Notes: generated by a model from the sequence alone, not told the origin. Shown: positions 1 to 12,324, numbered from the stretch's first letter. The stretch is DNA of 43,014 nucleotides from Phanerodontia chrysosporium (GCA_001910725.1 MJGA01000086.1:1-43014); one strand, 5' to 3'. Numbers and translations: made by a program.

Positions 1-458
1 TACAATTCAAAACACCAACTGAACAGTAAGTATACCATGTACAGACTCACCCTTCCAACTGGGATACGTGCTAAATACCTGTATGGCATAGAGATAATCT
101 ACTGGCTGGCTTTATAAGGCTTTATCTCAAAGTTTGAAGTCTATAATGTTATATATTCTCTTTCAGAAGTAACTGATTGTTTGTTCTTATACAAGGTCTA
201 ATGTAACTTTGATATATATACATGCTTTACAGACTAGGTTAGTAAATGCCAGATGTATTTTGTATCATGCAAATGAGCCTAAAATAGGTGCACATCTGAA
301 AATGAAGTAAAAGTGAAGATTACTGCAGAAAAAAAATGTTTTGGTCAAAGTGCTGGTAAATCAAGAAAGAACTGATATACAAGTATGTGTAAAAGAAGAT
401 ATCATATGTTTGGATACTCAATATAACTCGACTAAACAATATAGCAGTCTTGTAGTCT
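1..458. other. AT-rich stretch without recognisable gene
   Basis: I see no coding frame longer than about 64 codons, no protein motif and no clear repeat before the LTR at 459. The base composition is AT-rich compared with the retroelement ORFs further right. Confidence 0.5.
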
Positions 459-982
459 TGTCACAGTTTTCTAATTTCTTACAATTTTATTCTCATAAGC
501 ACCCATTGGCGCTAGAGGTTAGGGTTAGGGACTAGGGTTAGAACAGGCACATGTTAGAATGCAGTCACATGTTGGTCACGTGCTGGGAATGGACTCAGAG
601 TCATGTGAGGATCTTATCTTTATCTTATCTATGATGTAGACACTCCAGTACAAGAGTATAGTAGGTAGCCGGACCCAGGGTCTGGGTAGTGTATTCTAGA
701 ATAGCGTAGAAGGTTCTGGACACATCTGATACTCAGCTTTAGACTTTGCCAAGCCTAGAGTGTCTTGGCAAGTATCGCACCATTATCATGCCATCGCGCA
801 TGTGAAGAGCAGTATCAAGGGTCTTGGGTAGTACCAGGGGTCCTCCCCTTCATGTATATATACCAGGCTCTGCTGGGCTTAAGTCCCCAGCATCATCTAC
901 CTCGTCTACCACCACTTCACTCTCGCAGTCAAGTCTCACCCCACTAAAGCTACTAAGGTAAGTAGCGGGGTTTACTTTGACA
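459..982 (+). mobile_element. Solo LTR, family A (Gypsy-A type)
   Basis: A 524-bp solo LTR with ends TGTCA and TGACA, flanked by a perfect 5-bp duplication AGTCT (454-458 and 983-987). It matches the LTRs of Gypsy-A at 12325-12844 and 33869-34383 along its length. It contains telomere-like TTAGGG units near its 5' end (about 512-540), a TATATATA box near 855-862 and a consensus splice donor (AAG then GTAAGT) near 956-962 in the U5-like part. No internal domain is present, so it is what remains after LTR-LTR recombination. Confidence 0.93.
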
Positions 983-1193
983 AGTCTTTATGCAATATTT
1001 GCTTTATTATTCTTTATGAATCCTGGTAACCTGAGCAATTAGTTTGCTATAGTGTGATGTACTGTGGATACAAGCAATTCAGAGTTAATGAAAGATTATA
1101 TACTACAATTAAAGTATACAGAGCCAGGGTCAGGATAAAGAATTGAGGCATTTGACTCTTTATATTGAATGTTAAGAAAGAAGTGAGTATTTA

Positions 1194-1488
1194 TGGTGAC
1201 TGCTACAAATAACACAATGAAACTAGGCCTCTTGGTATGCATCAGCCCCAGAATATTTGTATATACATGTATAACATTAATTAAATGCATGTAATATTCA
1301 TATATAATATAAAGTGTGCATACCCAAAATTATAATTAATAAAAGGCTTACTATGGCAAATATAGCTCTGCAGAACAAGTAACCAATCAAATACTTTGAA
1401 TATACATCACTCATTTTGCTCAGTGCAACAAACAGCACTACCAAAAACTCTGGTGCTAATTCTATTGCATTATTTATAAAAGCCACTA
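1194..1488. mobile_element. MITE-like relic of the Tc1/mariner element
   Basis: This 295-bp segment is flanked by TA on both sides (1192-1193, 1489-1490). Its first about 250 bp align by eye with the first about 250 bp of the Tc1 copy at 34839. Its last about 45 bp align with that copy's other terminus, including the terminal inverted repeat (AGTGGCCGCC... has become GGTGACTGCT...). The transposase is entirely deleted. Most differences from the intact copies are transitions, and the CpG sites of the intact copies are lost. It is an internally deleted, non-autonomous derivative or a dead remnant. Confidence 0.75.
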
Positions 1489-1490
1489 TA

Positions 1491-2030
1491 TCTTAAATAT
1501 ACTATTCATTTTAGTGCTCAAGCATGAAGAAATCATACTCGCTGACTTATGGCCTACACTGACCTAGTATGAGTGGCTGAGAGTGGGGAATGGGAAAAGC
1601 TTATTGAAAATGCATACCATTTCTCCCTACAAATGTCCCAAACATGCATGTGTCCTCTAAAACCACAGACAGTCTTGAGGAATGCCTTGATCGCTTGCTC
1701 ATCTGCGACCAGATTTATCCATGGTTTTAACTGGATTATATGTGTTCACATTTATTTCTGTGATACTAGCACATTTATCGCATGCTCACTCACAGCTGGC
1801 CAGGGTTGATGGAAGTCCTGTTACAAATTGAGCCCCTCAAATTTGCCATTGACTGATCACAGAACACAGGCAAGGGAAGCCTCTCAAACAAGAGTGTCTT
1901 CAATCACAGACTTTTCTTCGAACAGAACGATCTTTCTCACTACACCAAAGACAAGGATGCAGAAACTCTTAGGAAGCTTATCAACAGCAGGTTTCACAAG
2001 GAATTTCAGAACTAGTGTCACTGCCACAAG
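1491..2030. other. Unassigned sequence between two repeats
   Basis: Two open frames of 78 and 98 codons (1573-1809, 1828-2124, plus strand) lie here. They show no motif I recognise, and the second runs into the LTR fragment at 2031. I treat the region as decayed repeat sequence. Confidence 0.3.
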
Positions 2031-2147
2031 CTTGATATGGATAGCTGAACAAGTTGTTCATCACTGTATGACTTGCTCCACTACATCTAGTTATCATTGT
2101 TCCTATCTGCCCTCTCTCATGTAGTGTTGAGCCTTAGCTTTGTGACA
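2031..2147 (+). repeat. Decayed 3' end of a family B LTR
   Basis: The segment aligns by eye with the last about 120 bp of the Gypsy-B LTR (compare 6640-6754 and 22125-22240), ending in GTTGAGCC...GTGACA. Nearly every CpG of the intact LTR is now TG or CA. The 5' part of the LTR is missing or unrecognisable. Confidence 0.7.
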
Positions 2148-5100
2148 CTACATCTGCAAAGTCACCAAAACCTGATGAGAACTGTACAGAGTGTTCCAGG
2201 TGGGCCAGGTGCTCCAAACAACCTTCTCCCCCTACTGAACAGGGTAATGATGACCGAAAAATACCTGAGCAGGTGCATGCCTGGAGCACCTGTGAACCTG
2301 GAAGTGTCTGACGCCCGAAGAGCCTGAAGACTCTGAAGGACCTGAAAAACCTGGCAGTCTGGTCAAAGGAATGGTTGCTGACCTTGTGGTGCAGTAGCTG
2401 TATTACTTTATATACAAAAATAATTGATTGAGACTGCATTCATCAATATTTATATTTACAAGTAGTACACTGAACAATTCTACTCTAGTAAGACTTGAGG
2501 TGAGCAAGTGCCTCCTCGTTAGACTTGTCCTCTGCTGCGCAAGCTTGTCCTTCAGCATTGTCCCCACTGTTGTCGATGTTGTTAATGTCAGCATTGTCCC
2601 TAGGGTGGCCAGCCAGCATGCAAAGATGTTTAGAGTGAGGACACTGATGACTTACATGGTAGCATCCCATAGATTGCACTGGAGCTGGTTCAGAGCAGCC
2701 GCAAAGTTGTTTCCTGCTCTGCACTAGTTCTGCAGTGTTTTGAGCAGGTGAGTGCAAAGTCTTCCGTATTGCTCTCAAAAGAACAGACACTTCTTCTGCA
2801 CTGTCTCTGCGTGCTGCAGATACCCTTTTTGCCAGTTATCTAGGGCATACCTAATCTACAATGACAACACATGAAAATCCTAGAAAATGGCTCCAATTGA
2901 TCATGCATGGTGGTGTATCAATGCTCCTGTGAATGCGATAACCTCCAGTGCGAGGTCTCTTAGAGCTTTGTCAGTTTCAAAGAGGTTGCACCGTGTAACC
3001 CCAATCTTATAGCAGCTACTGGACTAACCCATGCACACAACATCTCGTAGTGCAGGTGAGCCAAATAGAATTCCAGGACAGTCATTAGGGTTGGGGACTT
3101 ACAGCGTGTAAGTGCTAGTCAAGGAAGCAGCATTGTGAGACATACTGCATGGAGATATGAGGGCTTTTTAGATGGCTCAATGAGTTTGTGGTACAAGGCC
3201 TTGTTTGCATTCACTTTGTTAGTGTCAGTCTTCTTTGTACATTGAAATCATGTGAAGAACTACAAGAAAGATTGCACTGCAATCTTTCTCATGTCTGAAT
3301 GGTGGGTTATGATCTGTTCTCATAGCTAAAACACATCAAGAATGGTAAAAAAAATGATACTGAAGGCAAAATATACTTGAGAATATACCAATCTTCTTTC
3401 AACCTTGGTGATCATCTTGTGCATGCTGGTGAGGTCAACACCACTTGCCTCAACATCCTTCCAGTCTAATATAAATGAATCTATTAGTAGGTCACCAATC
3501 TCGGAGTCTTCAGAGAATGCATTAATAGCAGCAACTCATGCGGCAATGTAAACCCAAGCAGCCTCAATGATGGTCTGTCATGTTTTGTCAAGCTGCTTAA
3601 TTGAGCGGGAAGCATGAGGCTTCTGCACTTTTAATGTCAGGCTATCAGGTGGATCACGGTTCTTAGTGTCTTCGCTATCACTCGATGGTTGACTATGGGC
3701 ACTATTTGCCACCTGGTCACCGAGGTCACTGAAGTTTGGAGCTGAGGTGTTCTGAAGAAGTAGTAGGGACAGAGAGCGGGCATGGAGAAGCTGATAAGTA
3801 TTTGCCATCCATTATTGCCTAGTGGTGTATCTGGCAGTGAGCCATCACTTGCTGGCCCTGACCCTCACTGAAGACCAGGTTGGAATACCTGAGTTTGCCG
3901 CAGTAGATTGATGTTAATGTGCCCTTGGGGTAGATGCCCTGCAGGCCGAGGCACTAGCTAAACGGTAAGAGTGTTATAGTCAATAAGGAGTTGCGCTACA
4001 CAGCTAGTCACATACTTCAGGCCTTGGCAGAGGAGGCAATTGCTGTATGCGCATGTCCACAGCAACACTGCGCTCTTGCAATATTTTGTTGTTCACAGCC
4101 TAAGTCCCGTTAAACTCTCCCACGATATTGAGGTTGTCATAGAATGCTGCTGCTGCAGCACCTGAAGGAATACCTGTGAGATCAGAGACAGACTAATATT
4201 AGTCACATAAAGTCTCACGCAGAATTGCAACATAAATATATACACCGAAGTTCCCAGATGGCTAAAGAGCTAGTTGGAACTGCACGTAACTTGTGTACCA
4301 GCTGATATCCATGCCAGTGGTTGCATTATTCGAAAACACTTGCAGCTCTTGTTGAGCATTGGGGGAATTGTATAGTTGCATTACATGGGGTAGTCCTCTG
4401 TCTGAAATAGATGACCAGTTTAGTAGAGAATTAGTGGAATGTACAGAAGGCACATAAATAGGTTGGCGTTCTACCATGGTCGTTGGTAATGGTGGTAGAG
4501 TATGCGGAACGACTGCTCTGGGAGTTGACAGAGGTACAAGTTAATAAGCTAATTGAGCTTTACGGCACGTGTTCTGAGACAGCCACTTTTTTATTTGGGA
4601 GTTATCCGTGTGAAACAATGAGTATATTATACAAGGTAGTTGTTCTGTTTAAAAAATCGACCTATTATATGCTTTCCCAGCCAGTGTTATGTGCTACTTG
4701 TGTAGGCTTCTTTCTTTTCCTTGCAGGTCCATCTCTTTAAAAAAAAAAACATTCCTTGATGCGATATCTTCATTTGAGCAATGATGATGCCAACTCATAG
4801 GTGTAAAGGGGATGACGAGCTGCAAGTCATCGAGAGGAAGGAGGAAGAAAGCTGAAAAGGCTTGTCAGCATTCCACGTATCTTGATCGAGCTCTGGCGAC
4901 TCACTGTTTGGAGTTGAAACCTTCAACTCTCTTCAACTGAGCCTCTGCCATGCCATTGCAAACGAACTCTTGTTCCTACTGTCACTATGTCTTTTGAATA
5001 TAATAGCTCTTGATTTGCATCTCGCAAATGCACTCAGCTGCCATGCACATCACAACACTCGCCTTCAGTTAGAACTCAAGTGCAAATGGGAGGACAAGCA

Positions 5101-5439
5101 AAACATATCTCTCTGGTGCCAACATATTAACCTCACAACCTGTGCATCCATGAATGGTGATACTGCAGTCATAGAAGGCTACAGCACTCCGTCAGCTGTG
5201 CCCTCTGAGAGGGATCTTAGGGGAACCAGTAAGGCACATACCTTACTTGACAATAGTGTCAACTCAGACACTATAAAACCCACTGCTACCACTGCCAAAA
5301 AGATGCAGCAGCAATTCGAGATAACGTACCACCTAGCAGGTTCAACAGTTTGTACTAGTAAGACCAATTTTGAGCACATACAGAACAAGCGAATGGCAGT
5401 AGGAGAGAACGTATGAGGGCTGTTTGGTAGTGAGACTGG
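2148..5439. other. Long AT-rich stretch with only decayed coding traces
   Basis: No intact gene is recognisable. Short minus-strand frames (for example 3578-3808, 4262-4477) and a plus-strand frame at 4970-5416 show no family motif I can name and are separated by many stops. The right end probably includes the degenerate 5' part of the Plavaka element whose recognisable coding sequence begins near 5440. No promoter, tRNA or tandem array is apparent. Confidence 0.35.
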
Positions 5440-6063
5440 AACATTGGGAAGTGGTTAGTTAAAAATGTCGGACAGAACCAGGCTGAAGAGTTCCTCAAGC
5501 TCCCGAAGGTGAGAATCAACATAATTTCAAATAGTGTGCAAAAGCGACTTATCAGGAGTGGTGAATTTCAAATACGAAGCACAGGATTATGCTTCGAGAA
5601 CAACGACCAGCTGCTAAAACAAGGTTGATCAGTTACCATTACCTAAAGGAGGGCAATGGAAATGCGAGAACATACTGATAACTGGCAACTGCAAAGACAG
5701 CGTGGGAGACTTAATAGTGGAAGACCTGGAAGTTTGGTACTAGAACCCTGTTGAGTGTGTCAAAGAACTTATTAGAAATCTTATATTCTGTGAATATCTC
5801 GTATTGGCATCTAAAAGGTCCACTTGGACCAATCTGAAGATGAACAACATATCGACGAGATGTGAACTACCGATTGGTGGTGGCAGGTGCAGGTATGTGG
5901 CAGCCTAGTATTCATGACAATGTTAGCAATAATCTTCATATTGATGTAAACTATCTTACAGGTAAAGCTGCCCCTAGGTGCAACAGTCGCATCACTGATT
6001 CTATCATCAGACAAAACATGGTTATCTATGTTCCATGGCAACAAGAGAGCTTGGCCAGTCTAC

Positions 6064-6754
6064 TGTCACGGATGTGACGGCATAGCCCTACTTTTCGCCG
6101 ATTTTTGGCCATTTTCCTCGATTAATCCAACGGGCGAGCAGCCCACGCGCTGTCTGGAGTCCTAGCCGCCCACACTCAGCGCCTGGCCACTCAGCGCCAG
6201 CGCCCTGATGGCGCATCACCCCTAGATGCCAGCGCATCCCGCTGCGCACTCAGACACTGCCCAGATCACCGGTCTGCCTTGCAACCGGTTCCCCGGATCG
6301 CCGAAGCGGCACTGTCATCCCTAATGACTCCCTTCGCCGAGACACGCTGAGCTGATCAGCCTGATGACACAGTCTCGGCCCGACGCAGCCTCGAACACTG
6401 CCAGCTGACACAGCCTCGTGATATAGCCCCCGCACAGCTTTGCCGCGCAGTCCGCATCGCAGTCTCGCTGGCTATGCCGAGCACTGCCCATCAGCTTAGG
6501 TAATCATACAGCCTGCCCTAAACACTCTGTAGTATATAAGGGTAGCACTCCTCGCTCCTGTCCGTTATCTCGACCTCTTGGTCAATACAGACAGATAAGC
6601 TGTCGCATGTATTAGCTACTATTTCAATGTTAACTTGATCAATACGGACAGCTGAATAAGTTGTGCATCGCTGCGTGACTCGCTCCGCCGCGCCTTGTCA
6701 TCGACCTCCCCACTTGCCCTCCCTCGTGAAGTGTTGAGCCCTAGCTCCGCGACA
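6064..6754 (+). mobile_element. Solo LTR, family B (Gypsy-B type), inside the Plavaka gene
   Basis: A 691-bp LTR beginning TGTCACGGATG and ending CTCCGCGACA, like both LTRs of Gypsy-B (694 bp) but more diverged. Flanks are TCTAC (6059-6063) and TTTAC (6755-6759), a 5-bp duplication with one C/T change. A TATATAAG box lies near 6533-6540. It interrupts the transposase between the codons of a conserved WPVYLTI segment. Confidence 0.92.
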
Positions 6755-8082
6755 TTTACCTGACCATTGAAAATCTCAGGAAAGAAATTCGCTGCTCACC
6801 ATCCATGCACGGCTCTATCTTAATTGGCTACCTGTCAGTTTTGAAGTTTGAAAACTTCTTGGATGATGCTCATCCACTTAGCTGCTATCAGACATTTCAT
6901 TCATGTATGCAGAAGATACTTGACACTTTGGTCAGTGCTGCAACCGAAGGTGTGGAGATGACTTGTGCAGACAACTTTGTGCAACGTGTCTGGCCCATTC
7001 TTGTAGCCTACGTCACAGACTACTCTGAACAATGCTTGGTCAGTGCGTGTATGAAAAATTACTGCCCGATCTGTCAAGTTGCCCCAGACAAGCACAGATT
7101 CCACCAGCCATGTGAGCTGCAAAACTGAGTCAAAACTCTTCAGCTGCTTGATGTGCACGCAAAAGGAACACTCACTACTGAACAGAAGGCCTAGTTCCAC
7201 CCTTGGCCTTCGTGCAATACAGAAGCCCTTCTGGCATAACCTTTCCCACACTGACATCTTCACATGCTTCACATCTGATCTGTTGCATCAGCTGCACAAA
7301 GGTGTCTTCAAAGACCACCTATTTAAGTGGTGCTCAAAGATCATCAGTGAAAAAGAGATGGATGCATGTTTCCAGAGTGCACTGACCCTGCACAATCTTT
7401 GTCATTTCAAGAGCGGCATCTCACACATTACACAGTGGACAGGATCAAAACACAAGGAGATGGGGAAGGTGTTCCTTGTGCTGATAGCTAGATCTGGAAA
7501 AGATGGCATTATACAAGCGGTTCGCGCACTCATCGACTTCATTTACCTGACATTCCTTCAGGCTCAAACAATGACAACGCTCCACAAGTTGTGCAAGGCT
7601 TTCATGTCTACAAGGATATGTTCATCGCCTTCAATGCTTGTCAGCCTGCCCATTTCAATATCCTGAAGTACCACATCATTGAGTACTACACCATCCTCTG
7701 GTTCAGCTCTGCTGATGGCTTCAACATGGAGAGGTCAGAGTGTCTCCATATCGACTACACAAAGGCGGCTTACCGAGCATCAAATAATCAGGACTATATC
7801 CCACAGATGACTCGCTGGCTGTTGCGATAGGAAGCTATTGATCACTTTGAGGTTTACATCGAATGGCATAGTATGGGAGCATACAAGCTACTAAAGCAGC
7901 TTTCCAGAGAGCACCTCGAGAGCACCATTTTCAATGAAGAGCTTAACGAAGAAGGCATAGTTAGCTTCCATGTGCAATTTGCTCTTGTGCAAACTCCAAT
8001 GCCAAAACACATCAAAAAGAAGTACAAGGTCACTGCTACAAACTGGAAGTGGTTGCGAACCGTTTCAGTGTCCACGATTATA

Positions 8083-9736
8083 CAGTGGCCGCCAAAAATA
8101 ACGCAACAGCGCTAGCGCCGGGGTTTCGGCGGTGCTGTTTCCTGCGCTGCACACTCAATACACTCCGTATGGCTTTCATTTTTCGTAGGTAGACTACAGA
8201 TACACATGTTAATCTATCTACAATGAATAAATGATTCAATCTCAAGAAATGAGTCTGAAATGCATGGAATAGCTGTGCCGCCGCCTCTGAACCCCTCCTG
8301 CCTAATTGGGACAAGACATGACAACCTCGACAAAACTTCTCGAGAACACAGCACAAAGTGAAGAGAAAATGTCCAAAAAATTAGTACTTAGTGTACTGGC
8401 CCTTGGCGTCCCTAAGGGCCTGCAAACGACGTGGAATAGACCTGTACAGTCTGCGAATAAATTGTATATTAAGTGCTTCCCACTCCTCCTGCAATGCACA
8501 CCACAATTCATCTAGATTGCGTGGACGGGGGTTGCGGCGGTTGACGAGGGTTTCCAGGTGCCACCAGACATGCTCTATGATGTTCATGTCAGGGGAAGAG
8601 GGTGGCCAGGGGAGCAATTCAATGTTATTGTCTTCAAACCATCGCCTTGTACACTTTGCAGTGTGTTTCGGGTCATTGTCCTGCTGGAATATGACTGCTT
8701 TGCATGGGTAACCAAGGTCTTCTAGAGAGCCAAGGTAGGACTCTTCGAGAATCTTGCAGTATGAGGCTGCCGTCATATTCCTATCCACTCGATGCAGCCT
8801 CCCAACGCCCTTCCAGCTTATACATCCCCATACCATTATACTTCCTCCTCCGTATTTCACCACCTTTTTGAGATTCCGTGGTAGAAACTCCTCTCCTACC
8901 CTCCTCCGACAGTATTGCTTTCCATCTGAGCCAAAAAGATTGTACTTGGACTCATCAGAAAAGATAACTGTCTTCCACTTCTCCATCTCCATCCTGCAAT
9001 GTGTCTTCTCCCACATTCGCCGCTTCATTATGTGAATAGGACGAAGAAGGGGCTTGGTACGACGAATGCGTCCCTTCAGACCAATACTTGAGAGTTCACG
9101 TTGGACAGTTCGGACTGAGACGTGGGGGAATAGAGTGTGTCGAACCTCGGTAGCGTCTGCGCACTCGCCGCTTGTGATTGCACGACTCGCACGGCGGAGA
9201 TCACGGTCATCAAAAACACGTGGGCGACCTGGCTTCTTGTTGACATTGTAGTTGTTGTTGTCCTCACGAAGCTTGGGGATGATGCAGGAGATTTGTGAGC
9301 GGTGTACACCAAGTTTGTTGGCGATTTCGGTTTGTGTGAGTCCAGCAGCAAGAAAGTCCCGTATGCGGGCACGTTTGGTAGGGATGAGGACTGTCATACG
9401 TGTAGTTTATGACAAAGTATGTGTAAGAATATTTGTGGAATTTTTCGTGAAGAGAGAAGGGTGTGGTGGAGGAATGACGACGCGCACCGAGCAGGATGGG
9501 TGGTGCACATCACTGATGGCTTCGGGGGTTTTGATTGGTCACTTATCTTGTGAGACGGTTTTTGTCACGGTGAGCCCTTCAATAATCACAAGAATATTTA
9601 AGCACCATCTGTTGTATACATGAATGCTATATGAATTTAATTGGGTATATACATGTATTTATGAATATATACAGGCCGATGCATGCCAAAAGGCAGTCGG
9701 CGCCTAGTCTTGTTGCGTTATTTTTGGCGGCCACTG
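8083..9736 (-). mobile_element. Tc1/mariner element, copy 1 (apparently intact)
   Basis: A 1654-bp element with identical 26-bp terminal inverted repeats (8083-8108 and 9711-9736, starting CAGTGGCCGCC) flanked by the TA duplication typical of the superfamily (8081-8082, 9737-9738). It carries one uninterrupted transposase on the minus strand. It sits inside the Plavaka transposase. The second copy at 34839-36492 has the same length in the opposite orientation. Confidence 0.96.
8381..9397 (-). CDS. Tc1-like DD34E transposase
   Basis: A 338-residue cut-and-paste transposase that binds the element's inverted repeats and inserts at TA. The N-terminus has a helix-turn-helix with a resolvase-like helix (LTQTEIANKLGVHRSQIS, about residues 20-37), then GRPR (57-60), an AT-hook-like linker. 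A second helix-turn-helix-like segment (HVSVRTVQREL) follows. The catalytic domain shows FSDESKYNLFG, then FQQDNDPKHTA, then PDMNIIEHVWW, with exactly 34 residues between the second Asp and the Glu, giving a DD34E triad. Length and architecture are normal for Tc1 transposases and there is no internal stop. The start is the first ATG of the frame, about 340 bp inside the right inverted repeat. The product is probably functional as read. Confidence 0.95.
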   Translation of the reverse strand: MTVLIPTKRARIRDFLAAGLTQTEIANKLGVHRSQISCIIPKLREDNNNYNVNKKPGRPRVFDDRDLRRASRAITSGECADATEVRHTLFPHVSVRTVQRELSSIGLKGRIRRTKPLLRPIHIMKRRMWEKTHCRMEMEKWKTVIFSDESKYNLFGSDGKQYCRRRVGEEFLPRNLKKVVKYGGGSIMVWGCISWKGVGRLHRVDRNMTAASYCKILEESYLGSLEDLGYPCKAVIFQQDNDPKHTAKCTRRWFEDNNIELLPWPPSSPDMNIIEHVWWHLETLVNRRNPRPRNLDELWCALQEEWEALNIQFIRRLYRSIPRRLQALRDAKGQYTKY

Positions 9737-10077
9737 TACATGACCATAGGGCATCCTAGTTTCCACTAACATTGAATGAGTTTTTGCAAGGTCATGGCGC
9801 CACTGTTGACCCCTACACCTTCGACACCTTTGACCTGTACAAGCAGCTCATTCTATAACTTCCAGCGATCTCGCTGGTCAGCAACAAGCCACAGAAGCTC
9901 AAGAACGTGGTCTGTGCAAGTTTGCCTCTGCCACCTACCAAGAGAACTGCCCGCGAACCCACACATCTCGATTTCACACTTGTGCAGATTGTAGAGGCTA
10001 ACCCTGGTACTGATGGCATGGCACTACAAGATGAGTTTATTAAGTTAAGCATTGCAAACTTGAGCATTGAGCATTAA

Positions 10078-11449
10078 TGCATGATGGTGTTAGCTAAGTT
10101 TGTGCATGGCTCATATTTGAGTCCTCTTTGTGCTCAGTGATGGATACAGTGTAAAGCAAGATACTTTGCTTGCATACATTGAATGATTCACACCGTTTGA
10201 GCACCAAATCCAGTCACCAGCCTCTATCAAATATCACAGTCAATGTGCACCCACCATAGTATTCGATAGCCATATGCTAAGATCATCGAAGTAGATCAAA
10301 TTGTGCACAACTGTCATCTCATGCCAAAGTATGCTCAGACTAAGGACCTACGGTGGACAGTAGAGATAGTACTTAACTTATGTCAAGCATTCCATCTTAA
10401 CTCATATGTAGATTACCACATGTTCTGTCAGTTCATTTTGCTTATGGATGACTATGTACCATAATCATCATATTACAGTATATACATATATGCTAATTGA
10501 GGAAGTGTCAAGCTGAGACCTTTGCAGTGACATAAGCTTGCTCAGGAGTATTGACGTATGACAGACATCAATGACAGTTGTTCTTTTGGAAGGGAGAACA
10601 TATCGCAGCGATCTGTGTCCACTTGATTATATGTACAACCAATTCTGACTGTTCATACTTGCATTAGTAGACAACGCATCAAAAATCATCTGTGCAAGGT
10701 TCAAACTTTTGAGCGCAAGTGATAAGAATATACAAACGAGGTTGCTGCACTAGTTGAGGAACGTTACACTTTGTGATGCCCACTTCATCCAAAACAGGTC
10801 AAGGTTAGTGTCAAGTCGTTCATATTGGTCAATGATTGCAGCAGGGCTTGTAGGAAAGTGAGTGGTGGAGCCGATGGGCAGCACCTTAATAGTAAGCATA
10901 TTGAGTGGTGGTTCTTCAAATGGAGGGTTTACCATAGGTGGCTGTTGACAGTCAACACGATGGGGTTTTAGATCATTTAGCAGATGCACCTCAATACGAG
11001 AAACCTCCAGCAAACAGACACAGTCTAATGATTACTTGCAAGCTTCTGTCCCATTCTCGCTTGCCTGTAGGCAGTCATATGCCCAATGTGCCACCTTCGA
11101 CAAAGCTACTAGCACTCGAGCATAGTTGTACTTGAAGTCTCTGCTGCACAGCACATTGCTTAATGATGTGGTCTGGCAAAGAATAGTATATTGGTGAAGG
11201 TGGCAAAGTAAACCGATAATGATAACAAATGGGAGACTCAAATATCCTGCCAGTGGAGACTTCAAGTTGAGCAAAAACAAAGGTGCTAGTGTTCATAAGC
11301 AAGGTCCTTTACCATGCTGAAGGACTCTTCGAGCCAAGGGAGGGTGGGCACTGGGAGTGACTGGCAGTGTAAGAATGAAACCTGGACGGCCCTGGCCAGG
11401 CATGCGGAACCTGGGATCCTGTCGGCACCTAATCAGCCACGTGCACTGC
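10078..11449. other. Unassigned, mostly non-coding sequence
   Basis: The start is probably the 3' flank of the Plavaka gene. Small minus-strand frames at 10750-11013 (87 codons) and 11032-11302 show no recognisable domain. The right edge, ending in ACTGC at 11445-11449, is the original target site of the nested stack; its partner GCTGC lies at 34634-34638. Confidence 0.35.
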
Positions 11450-11857
11450 TGTCAAAGTAAACCCCACTATTTACCTTAGTAGCTTAGTGGGTAAACTTGA
11501 CTGCGAGTGGGTGCAAGTGAAGTGATTGATAAACGAGGTAGATGATACTGGGGACTTAAGCTTAGCAGAGCCTGATATATATATATGAAGGGGAGGACCC
11601 CTGGTACTATCCGAGACTCTTGATACTGCCGATGGCGTGATGATGATGCGATACTTGCCAAGACACTCTGAACTTGGCGAAGTCTAGAGCCGGGTATCAG
11701 ATATGTCTGGAATCTGTTACACTATTATAGAATACACTAACTGGACCCTGGGTCTGGCTACCTACTATACACTTGTACTGGAGCATTTACATCATAGATA
11801 AGATAAAGATAAGATCCTCACATGACTTTGAGTCCATTTCCAGCATGTGACCAATAC
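11450..11857 (-). repeat. Solo LTR family A, reverse orientation, left part (level 1)
   Basis: Reverse-complement family A LTR starting TGTCAAAGTAAACCCC at 11450. It stops within the LTR at 11857, where the family D LTR is inserted. The remainder is 34518-34633, after the whole stack. The two parts without one copy of the AATAC/AACAC duplication sum to 519 bp, the normal family A length (515-524 bp). Outer flanks are ACTGC (11445-11449) and GCTGC (34634-34638), a 5-bp duplication with one transition. Confidence 0.85.
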
Positions 11858-12324
11858 TATCACAAAAATGCGCTGCCCTAGCGCCTATACACCAAACCAA
11901 CCAGCAATACTCACTGGCAAAGGTTTACTTGGACTACAAAGGGTGTAGCCAAGCTTAAAAATGAGGTATTGAGACTAGAGAGGTGAGATGCAATGAGATT
12001 GAAGCTAGGGAGGCACCCCCAGCTTTCAGGGTTTATATACATGTGCACCAGGTCCCCAGGGACTGGCTCAGGGTTCTAGCTATCTAATACCTACTACGCT
12101 ATTGGCTAGTGCCCTACAGACATTTCTGCATTCTCTTACACATTCCTAAATGTTCCTATGATGTCCCAGAGGCCTCCAGAATGTTCCAGCACTGTTCAAG
12201 CCTGTTCAGAGACCTCCAGGACTTTCTAGTCCATTCTGGAGTGTCTCGGCACTTTTAGACCCTTGTCTACTTCTAGCCCTTTGACCATGTGACCCTGGGA
12301 TACTGCACATGTGTGCATTACGTG
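11858..12324 (-). repeat. Solo LTR family D, reverse orientation, left part (level 2)
   Basis: On the minus strand this is the 3' part of a 596-bp LTR that begins TGTCACAGTTTTTT (at 34517) and ends TTTTTGTGATA (at 11858). The rest is 34389-34517. Its target duplication is AATAC (11853-11857) and AACAC (34518-34522). It holds a TATATAAA box (minus strand, near 12030) and a GTGAGT donor-like site near 11890-11900. No internal region of this family occurs in the window, so it is a solo LTR. Gypsy-A is inserted in it. Confidence 0.78.

Larger units (their letters stand above)
5440..10077 (+). pseudogene. Plavaka-type DNA transposase, inactivated and interrupted twice
   Basis: Translated pieces match the Plavaka (CMC/EnSpm-like) transposase pattern of basidiomycetes. 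In order they are: VEDLEVWY and NPVEC near 5720-5760; TTDWWWQ near 5866-5886; LPLGATVASLILSSDKTWLS near 5968; HGNKRAWPVYLTI across the LTR insertion; [18 protein letters not shown] at about 7269-7322; [15 protein letters not shown] near 7410; LHIDYTKAAYRASNNQDY near 7750; and a tail ending at 10077. A likely intron lies at 5893-5961. Inactivating changes include TGG to TGA at 5863, several frameshifts between 7125 and 7610, a TAG near 7828, a solo LTR (6064-6754) and a Tc1 element (8083-9736). With the insertions removed the coding sense continues across both junctions. The terminal inverted repeats of the element were not found. Confidence 0.8.

Noticed and set aside
2900..4477. Minus-strand fragments that vaguely recall a basidiomycete domain of unknown function (DUF6532-like)
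   Set aside because: Only loose helical similarity, many stops and no conserved motif; too weak to name.
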